Below are positions 58,713 to 64,000 of a DNA stretch of 64,000 nt, piece by piece. The stretch comes from Micavibrio_A sp964539025 (GTDB lineage Bacteria > Pseudomonadota > Alphaproteobacteria > Micavibrionales > Micavibrionaceae): positions 1-64,000 of the forward strand of contig CAZIFA010000006.1 in NCBI GenBank assembly GCA_964539025.1. The letters are read 5' to 3'. The notes under the pieces are model-generated. The model searched no databases, was not told where the DNA came from, and was given only the letters and a program-made list of their open reading frames with translations. How positions within the stretch are numbered: the first letter of the stretch is position 1; every line of letters begins with the position of its first letter. The position numbers were made by a program, and so were the translations under genes.

Positions 58713-58740
58713 TTGACATAACCTTAATACTCCTTATACA
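58713..58740 (+). promoter_or_regulatory. Promoter of cdd
   Basis: TTGACA (58713-58718), 16-base spacer, TATACA (58735-58740), followed 27 bases later by ATG 58768 with AGGAG before it. Confidence 0.65.
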
Positions 58741-58767
58741 AAACCTATCAGTTTTTAGGAGTTAGCA

Positions 58768-59172
58768 ATGTCCAATGACCTTAATGCCCTTTTTGAAAAA
58801 GCCCGCGACGCTGGCCTGAATGCCTATGCACCTTACTCGAAATATCATGTTGGTGCAGCTTTGGTCACATCTAGCGGCCAAGTCTTTACAGGATGCAATG
58901 TTGAAAACGCAGCCTACAAAGGAACTTGTGCCGAAGCTGGGGCAATCGCGGCTATGCATCTTGCCGGTGAACGCCGTATTGCCGACATTGTTGTGGTAGG
59001 ACCGCGTAATGATGAATGCACCCCGTGTGGTGACTGCCGCCAGCGTGTTCGGGAATTTGCCGATGCGACGACAAAAATTCATACCTTCACCAACGATGGG
59101 CATCACTTGGGCAGCTACACGATAGAAGAGCTGCTGCCGAAAAGTTTTGGCCCACAAAACCTGAATTTTTAG
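58768..59172 (+). CDS. cdd: Cytidine deaminase
   Basis: A 134-residue tetrameric-type cytidine deaminase. The zinc and catalytic motif TCAEAGAI (Cys and Glu) and CTPCGDCRQR (two Cys) are intact, with NAYAPYSKYHVGAAL and FTGCNVENAAYKG at the start. It makes uridine from cytidine in salvage. It runs opposite to the accB/aroQ block and converges on aroQ with a 3-bp gap. Its GC is lower than the flanking genes, and it has its own consensus promoter. It looks like an insertion into an older operon. Confidence 0.95.
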   Translation: MSNDLNALFEKARDAGLNAYAPYSKYHVGAALVTSSGQVFTGCNVENAAYKGTCAEAGAIAAMHLAGERRIADIVVVGPRNDECTPCGDCRQRVREFADATTKIHTFTNDGHHLGSYTIEELLPKSFGPQNLNF

Positions 59173-59175
59173 ATT

Positions 59176-59631
59176 CTATTTTTTGTCCGTTAATGTGGAC
59201 AAGGCGGTAATCGCCTCTGTATAGCCAGCCGCGCCCTTGCCTTTGATGATTTTGGCGGCCACGGGGGATATATATGAAAAATGACGGAATTCTTCACGAG
59301 TTTCGGGATCGGAGAGGTGAACCTCGATAACGGGCACGTCCAGCAACTTGAGCGCGTCATGGATGGCGACGGACGTGTGAGTATAGGCCCCGGCGTTAAT
59401 GATTAGGCCCGCGATATTTTCCCGCTCTTCTTGTATCCAGGTGACGAGTTCGCCCTCATGATTGCTCTGGCGAAAATCGACGCTGTAGCCAAGCTCGCCC
59501 GCGCGCTCCACACACATGATTTTTATATCCTGCAGAGTTTGCGAGCCGTAAATATGCGGTTCCCGAACCCCAAGCATGTTGAGGTTCGGGCCGTTGAGTA
59601 TGAGTATTTTTTTACTCGGGCTGTTGTTCAT
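59176..59631 (-). CDS. aroQ: Type II 3-dehydroquinate dehydratase
   Basis: A 151-residue enzyme of the shikimate pathway. Motifs: ILNGPNLNMLGVREPHIYG (with active-site Tyr), VDFRQSNHEGELVTWIQ, INAGAYTHTSVAIHDAL (His) and IEVHLSDPETREEFRHFS. The usual HLSN is HLSD. ATG 59631 lies 20 bp inside the copper-chaperone gene, so the two overlap and are on one transcript. A longer frame to 59808 is not credible. Confidence 0.93.
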   Translation of the reverse strand: MNNSPSKKILILNGPNLNMLGVREPHIYGSQTLQDIKIMCVERAGELGYSVDFRQSNHEGELVTWIQEERENIAGLIINAGAYTHTSVAIHDALKLLDVPVIEVHLSDPETREEFRHFSYISPVAAKIIKGKGAAGYTEAITALSTLTDKK

Positions 59632-60304
59632 CGGCAGCAGGTGCGTCCGTTGCGGGTGCGGTCGCGTCAGTTGGTGGCGGCGTGGCTTCGGCCGGTGTCG
59701 CTGTGCCATGATCCATCGTACTGTGATCCATCGTCGCTGTCGCATCGCTGGCCGTAGCTCCCGGAGCCGTAACGCTGACGGACAATGTGACATCGGCGGC
59801 GTTTTCAAAATCCAGCGTGATATTGAACGGTGTGCCTTCTGTGAGTGGCGCGGTAAGGCCCATCAGCATCAGGTGATAGCCATCCGGCTTTAAGCTGACC
59901 TGCTGGCCCGCGGGGATTTCAATAGCATCAACTTTCGTCATCGTCGCGACGCCGTTGGCATCGGTCGCGCTTTCGTGGATTTCAACACTGACAGCTGACA
60001 GCGTGCTTGCGCCGATCAGCTTGTCGGCCTGTGCCTGCTGGTTATGCAAGGTCATGAACACCGCGCCGTTTGTTGCGCCAGGCGCTGTAGCATAGGCGGT
60101 TGCGCCTTCTGCCGTCATCGTCGGGGCGGGTGCAATTGCCACATTTTCCGTCGGTGCAGTTTCAACTGGCGCGGCGGAAGACGTATATCCGCCGTTGGCT
60201 TCGTCGCCCGGAGCTTTTTCATCGGATTTGTCATCGCAGGCGCCGAGGCTGAAGCTCAGAGCCGTGGCTGCCATCAGGGGCATAAGATACAATGCGCGTT
60301 TCAT
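59612..60304 (-). CDS. PCuAC-type periplasmic copper chaperone
   Basis: A 230-residue lipoprotein (lipobox LGAC, Cys23). After an Ala/Pro/Thr-rich linker comes the DUF461/PCuAC domain with copper ligands His and Met: VEIHESATDANGVATM, then HLMLMGL. Its long tail is rich in Thr, Ala and Pro with MDHSTMDHG that may bind copper as well. With SCO1 (19482) it would load CuA of cytochrome oxidase. Its 3' end overlaps aroQ. Confidence 0.85.
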   Translation of the reverse strand: MKRALYLMPLMAATALSFSLGACDDKSDEKAPGDEANGGYTSSAAPVETAPTENVAIAPAPTMTAEGATAYATAPGATNGAVFMTLHNQQAQADKLIGASTLSAVSVEIHESATDANGVATMTKVDAIEIPAGQQVSLKPDGYHLMLMGLTAPLTEGTPFNITLDFENAADVTLSVSVTAPGATASDATATMDHSTMDHGTATPAEATPPPTDATAPATDAPAADEQQPE

Positions 60305-60357
60305 GAAGAATGTCCTTTCGTAAGTCGTCAGTGGTCTAAAAATTTAGGGGGCCGCAG

Positions 60358-60963
60358 CTAGCGGGCTTTCTCTGCCTGTACCATGCGGATCAGATCGGGC
60401 AGCGTCAAGGGCCTATCAAGCTGGTAGATCGTTTTTCCGATCATGAAGGCCGGTGTCGATTGCAGCCCAGTACTCAGCACGGCGTCGATATTATCCTTGG
60501 CCATGTTTTGTACGATTTTATCGTTTTTATCACGCAGCATCTTATCGTAATCAACCTCATACAGTCCGGCCGTTTCGCGGTAGAATTTATCATTCGGCAC
60601 GCCGCGATACTCTGTTATTGCCTTGTCGAACTCCCGAAATTTTCCTTGCAAACCCGCCGCCAGAACCATTTCTGCCGCCTCTTGCGCGTAGCCATTATCA
60701 AACGGCATAGGCCGTACCGTATAGCGTATATCGGGGTTGTTTTGCGCATAATCCAGCAGCACCGCGTGCGAGCTTTTGCAATACAGGCAGTCGTAATTCA
60801 TGAACTCAACGATTGCGGGGGCGGAATGGTTCCCCTCTTGCAGCACGGTGAATTTCGCTTCGGGGTTGCGCAGCTTGTAATAGAAGTATTGTGCCGCGCC
60901 GATCTCATAGCAGGCGTAACAGACCGCCAGCGCGATCACCACCATGACGATGCGGAACAGCAT
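60358..60963 (-). CDS. DsbA-family thiol oxidoreductase, membrane-anchored
   Basis: A 201-residue protein with a membrane anchor (residues 1-24) and a thioredoxin/DsbA fold with CLYC in EFMNYDCLYCKSSHAVLL, and a cis-Pro in GLQSTPAFMIGKTIY. It is smaller than usual DsbA because its helical insertion is short. It oxidises or isomerises periplasmic disulfides. It lies 27 bp after the next DsbA-like gene on the same strand. Confidence 0.88.
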   Translation of the reverse strand: MLFRIVMVVIALAVCYACYEIGAAQYFYYKLRNPEAKFTVLQEGNHSAPAIVEFMNYDCLYCKSSHAVLLDYAQNNPDIRYTVRPMPFDNGYAQEAAEMVLAAGLQGKFREFDKAITEYRGVPNDKFYRETAGLYEVDYDKMLRDKNDKIVQNMAKDNIDAVLSTGLQSTPAFMIGKTIYQLDRPLTLPDLIRMVQAEKAR

Positions 60964-60990
60964 GTTACAAGCCTTCCTTTTTAAGAAGCG

Positions 60991-61728
60991 TTATTGCTTC
61001 GCGGCTTCGCGCTCTTCCTTAAGCGTTTTTTGAATCACATCATAGGCGATGTAACCGCGGAAGATTTTTTCGTTGATCAGGAAGCCCGGTGTACCCTGAA
61101 TGCCAAGGCCTTGCGCCGTTTCGATGTGTTTCTTGATTTCGGCTTCTATTTCCGGCGCAGTCTTGTCTTTGGCCAGTTGTTCGGCATCCAGACCTGCATC
61201 GGTTGCGAGCTTTTTGAAAGTTGCTTCATCCTTGCCGCCCTGATGATTCATAAGGGCCGTGTGAAATTCAAAATACTTGTTTTGCTTTTTCGCGGCTAGC
61301 GCCCATTTTGAGCTTTCAAGCGAATCGGGTCCCAAGATCGGCATATCGTAGAGAACGATTTTGACGTCTTTTTCGTCCTTGATGACTTTTTGAATTTCTT
61401 CAAATGCCTTTTTGCAATATCCGCAATTGAAATCGAAAAATTCAACCATCGTGATTGTGCCGTTGGGATTGCCCGCAATCGCCACGTTTTTATCGGCTTT
61501 AAGAGAATCCAGCAACGCCTTGGCTTTTACACCGGCCTGCTTGTTGGTTTCATCTTCTTGCTTGGCTTGATACTTGTTGACGCTCTCGATCAGGATTTCG
61601 CCGTGTTCGAGGATATATTGTTTGACCAGTGCCTCGACCTCAGCCTTTTGCTCGGCAGTCATTTCGGCGCGGGCGGCGGGCGGCATCATCAGGACGGCCA
61701 GCATCAGGAAAAGGGCAAAGCGGTTCAC
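60991..61728 (-). CDS. DsbA-family thiol oxidoreductase with signal peptide
   Basis: A 245-residue protein: signal peptide (1-21, ending ARAE), a helical stretch (residues 22-85) and a DsbA-like domain with CGYC in EFFDFNCGYCKKAFEEIQ and cis-Pro in GIQGTPGFLINEKIF. The extra N-terminal helical part resembles the Com1/DsbA-type proteins of alphaproteobacteria. It exports to the periplasm. Its operon runs into the smaller DsbA-like protein. Confidence 0.9.
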   Translation of the reverse strand: MNRFALFLMLAVLMMPPAARAEMTAEQKAEVEALVKQYILEHGEILIESVNKYQAKQEDETNKQAGVKAKALLDSLKADKNVAIAGNPNGTITMVEFFDFNCGYCKKAFEEIQKVIKDEKDVKIVLYDMPILGPDSLESSKWALAAKKQNKYFEFHTALMNHQGGKDEATFKKLATDAGLDAEQLAKDKTAPEIEAEIKKHIETAQGLGIQGTPGFLINEKIFRGYIAYDVIQKTLKEEREAAKQ

Positions 61729-61819
61729 GGGGTAATTCTCCTTCGAAAGGGTTTTTGTGCAAAAAATCTTGGTGGTTATACTATCTTACCTTATTGGCTT
61801 TGGGCAGATCAAAATAGGC

Positions 61820-63181
61820 TCAACCATCGTAATCATCCCGTACTTTCCGGGTTTGTACATAATTTAGGATGTCGTTCGCCCGGATCCAGTCCGCCGAACC
61901 GGATTTCAGGCCTTTCATGGCGTTGCCCGCCTGTTCCTTGGCGTACCCGAATTTGTTCTGCAAAACCGCTTCCTCTGCCAGATGCAGGCGCGCGCGGGGT
62001 TCATCGCCAATACGCCCATAGGCCGTGGCCAGAAGACGGTGGATGCGCGAGGAGCGCGGCTCGGTCTTTAAGGCAGTCGTAAGATTGCCTATCGCCTTTT
62101 TCAGCTTGGCATTGTCATTTCCCGCGCTCTCGATCTGCGCGTGTGCGAGCGCGATACGGATCAATCCCGCATCGGGTTTTTTCGCAACTGCTTTTTCATA
62201 GAATGGAATGGCTTCCTTCACGCGACCGAAATCGACCAGCATCTGACCTTTGAGTTCCAGAAAATAAGGATTGTCGGGTTGCCGTGTCAGCAGCGCATCC
62301 GAAAGCCTGAGTGCAAGCGCGACATTGTTCTGACGATAGGCGGCGATGGTGCGTGCGACCTGCGCCTCGATAGAAGTATCGCGGTCATCGTAAATCCAAG
62401 CGACCTGTCCCGGTGAAATAAAACCGTTGAGTTTTGCGAGCATCATTTTGTGCTGTGTGATCCATTCCGCAGGATAGGGTTTGTCTTTGTGCGGGGATTG
62501 CGTGACGCGCAAATTGATGGCGTCGATCCTGTTGCGGGTCAGCGGGTGGGTGCGGACATATTCCGATTGCTGCGAAGTTGGGCGCAATTCCTGATCCTCC
62601 AGCTTGTGCATGAAGGTTTCAAGCCCGGTGGGGTTTAACTGCGCGCTTTCCATGAATTTCATCGCGGCCTGATCTGCGCTGGATTCGAACGCGCGGGAAT
62701 AGCTTAAGAATTTGCGTTGTGCCATAGACCGCGTACCCGCGCTGATCGCACCCATCGCGCCACCATCGCCTGTTGCAATCGCCGCCGCGCCGCCCAGAAT
62801 CATCCCGAGGATGCTTTCATACGATGCTTGCTCCATCGCTTCGCGCCCTCGAATTAAATGCCCGCCGGTGATGTGTCCCATTTCGTGCGCGACGACGCCG
62901 ATCACTTCGCCGGGTCCGTCTGTCTTTTGCAAAAGGCCCGTGTAGAGGAAGATGTTCGATCCGCCCGCGACAAAAGCGTTCAGTTGAGAATCTTGCACCA
63001 AGATGATCTTGACCTGATCCGGGCCCATGCCCGCCGCGTCGTAAAGCGGTTTGAACCATTCGGCCATATCCGCCTCGATTTCCGTGTCGCGGATGACGGT
63101 CTGGGCGTTTGCCTGCGCCGGGAGAAGGCTCAGCAGCAGGAGCAGAGGCAGAAAAAATAGGATCGTTCTGTAAATCGTCAT
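61820..63181 (-). CDS. M48 family metalloprotease with TPR (BepA-like)
   Basis: A 453-residue periplasmic protease. After the signal peptide (LPLLLLLSLLPAQANA) comes the M48 domain with VVAHEMGHITGGHLI (HExxH) and the Glu ligand in AFESSADQAAMKFM. The C-terminal half is TPR-like (residues 290-430: AVAKKPDAGLIRIALAHAQI). BepA (YfgC) proteins take part in outer membrane protein quality control and LptD assembly. ATG 63181. Upstream it is divergent from rlmE with 79 bp between. Confidence 0.92.
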   Translation of the reverse strand: MTIYRTILFFLPLLLLLSLLPAQANAQTVIRDTEIEADMAEWFKPLYDAAGMGPDQVKIILVQDSQLNAFVAGGSNIFLYTGLLQKTDGPGEVIGVVAHEMGHITGGHLIRGREAMEQASYESILGMILGGAAAIATGDGGAMGAISAGTRSMAQRKFLSYSRAFESSADQAAMKFMESAQLNPTGLETFMHKLEDQELRPTSQQSEYVRTHPLTRNRIDAINLRVTQSPHKDKPYPAEWITQHKMMLAKLNGFISPGQVAWIYDDRDTSIEAQVARTIAAYRQNNVALALRLSDALLTRQPDNPYFLELKGQMLVDFGRVKEAIPFYEKAVAKKPDAGLIRIALAHAQIESAGNDNAKLKKAIGNLTTALKTEPRSSRIHRLLATAYGRIGDEPRARLHLAEEAVLQNKFGYAKEQAGNAMKGLKSGSADWIRANDILNYVQTRKVRDDYDG

Positions 63182-63260
63182 GGCAATATTTATGAAAGCA
63201 AATTATGGTGAAAACAAGACCTTACGTTATTTGTAAGGCCAAAGGCCCACCAGAGATTAT

Positions 63261-63896
63261 ATGAAGAAGATAAAAACCGCCAAAGGCCGCAAGATTTCCT
63301 CGATCAAATGGATCGAACGGCAATTGAACGATCCTTACGTCGCACGCGCGAAGAAGGAAGGCTATCGTTCGCGCGCGGCTTATAAGTTGATCGAGATCGA
63401 CCAAAAAGCACATGTCCTAAAAAAGGGACAGGTGATTGTCGATCTGGGCGCCGCGCCCGGCGGATGGTGCCAGGTTGCGGCGGATAAAGGCTGCAAGGTC
63501 GTCGGCATCGATCTTTTGGAGATGGATGAAATATCCGATGTAATTTTTTTCCAAAAAGATTTCATGGAAGACGACGCGCCGCAGATGTTGATCGACGCGC
63601 TGGGCGGCGAGGGTGCTGACGTCGTGCTATCCGATATGGCGCACAACACGGTCGGCCATCGCGGCACCGATCATATCAAGGTCATGTTACTGGTTGAAGC
63701 AGCGTATGAATTCGCGATTGAAATTCTAAAACCCCACGGCGCGTTCGTTGCCAAAGTGTTTCAGGGCGGCACGGAAGGCGAGCTTTTGACTCGCATGAAA
63801 AAAGATTTCAAAACCGTCAAACACATAAAACCGCCAGCGTCCCGCAAAGAATCGCCGGAGACTTATGTTGTGGCGCAGGGTTTTAGAAAAAGTTAA
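63261..63896 (+). CDS. rlmE: 23S rRNA (uridine-2552-2'-O) methyltransferase
   Basis: A 211-residue FtsJ/RrmJ enzyme. Motifs: RSRAAYKLIEIDQKAHVLKK (K-D-K-E type catalytic Lys), VDLGAAPGGWCQVAADKGCK (SAM loop), VLSDMAHNTVGHRGTDHI (catalytic Asp) and GAFVAKVFQGGTEGEL (Lys). It methylates U2552 of 23S rRNA. The length is normal. It is followed by a terminator at 63921. Confidence 0.95.
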   Translation: MKKIKTAKGRKISSIKWIERQLNDPYVARAKKEGYRSRAAYKLIEIDQKAHVLKKGQVIVDLGAAPGGWCQVAADKGCKVVGIDLLEMDEISDVIFFQKDFMEDDAPQMLIDALGGEGADVVLSDMAHNTVGHRGTDHIKVMLLVEAAYEFAIEILKPHGAFVAKVFQGGTEGELLTRMKKDFKTVKHIKPPASRKESPETYVVAQGFRKS

Positions 63897-63920
63897 TTTT
63901 GGTTAGCCAACCAGATTTTT

Positions 63921-63943
63921 AAAAAGCCCTAAAGGGATTTTTT
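63921..63943 (+). terminator. Rho-independent terminator after rlmE
   Basis: AAAAAGCCCT, a 2-base loop, AGGGATTTTTT: a short stem with a G/A mismatch and a T-run, 24 bp after the rlmE stop. Confidence 0.65.
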
Positions 63944-63946
63944 GTA

Positions 63947-63960
63947 GTGAAACGTTTCAC
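63947..63960. promoter_or_regulatory. Perfect 14-bp palindrome, LacI-type operator-like
   Basis: GTGAAACGTTTCAC is self-complementary with a central CG, the form of LacI-family operators. It is also the ParB site parS with half-sites exchanged. It lies at the end of the window, so the gene it controls is likely beyond 64000. Confidence 0.4.
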
Positions 63961-64000
63961 GAATTGACCAAAATTAACCACGGTAAAAAGTTAATTATGA

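Overview
The window reads as chromosomal DNA of an alphaproteobacterium of roughly even GC content. The evidence is the gene order dsbA-like, aroQ, accB, accC, aat, DUF2155, mlaD, NDUFA12 (54316-61728), a TIGR02300 zinc-ribbon protein with an acidic tail, a phasin, an SCP2 protein, an OmpP1/FadL porin and a class Ia ribonucleotide reductase. Small pilin-like proteins and many lineage-type hypotheticals would fit a Micavibrio-like or related group, but that placement is inference. No rRNA, tRNA, CRISPR array, integrase or transposase was seen.

Layout. 1-6000: end of glmS, an NTF2-like protein, an FkbM methyltransferase divergent from a membrane protein, prmA, TIGR02300 and a thiolase. 6000-18100: fatty-acid oxidation genes (FadN-type fusion, acyl-CoA dehydrogenase, SCP2) mixed with an RNase AS-like nuclease, rlmJ, a catalytically dead M32 peptidase homologue, a DUF1190 protein and panC. 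18100-25000: FadL, SCO1, a P-loop kinase, PhoH, a candidate structured RNA, an exported superoxide dismutase, a di-iron ferritin-like protein and an ornithine decarboxylase with a structured leader. 25000-33000: a protein whose C-terminus looks like the variable region of a diversity-generating retroelement (DGR) target, a glycosyltransferase, nrdB and nrdA (each behind tandem NrdR-like boxes), and an HD phosphodiesterase paired with a Crp/Fnr regulator.

33000-35700 is the clearest accessory segment. It holds two small unknown genes and then an XRE regulator, a cyclodipeptide-synthase-like protein and a GNAT acetyltransferase in one operon. 35700-46800: pyk, a HAD protein and an EF-hand lipoprotein with ATGA overlaps; an MscS channel; a nested-palindrome repeat; a LapG-like protease fused to an MshEN (c-di-GMP) domain; hldE; two lipoproteins; a pilin-like protein; and a D,D-carboxypeptidase. 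46900-64000: phasin, clpS, a VanX-like dipeptidase, clpA, DUF2157/GDYXXLXY, RidA, the conserved NDUFA12-to-aroQ block (interrupted by an inverted cdd), a copper chaperone, two DsbA-like proteins, an M48 protease and rlmE.

Themes: fatty-acid breakdown (FadL import, dehydrogenase, FadN, thiolase) next to fatty-acid synthesis (accBC); an N-degron pathway (aat, clpS, clpA); and envelope and copper/thiol housekeeping. The most promising new biology is the orphan DGR-type protein (25088-25975), the putative cyclodipeptide cassette (33806-35617) and the MshEN-protease fusion (40169-41086).
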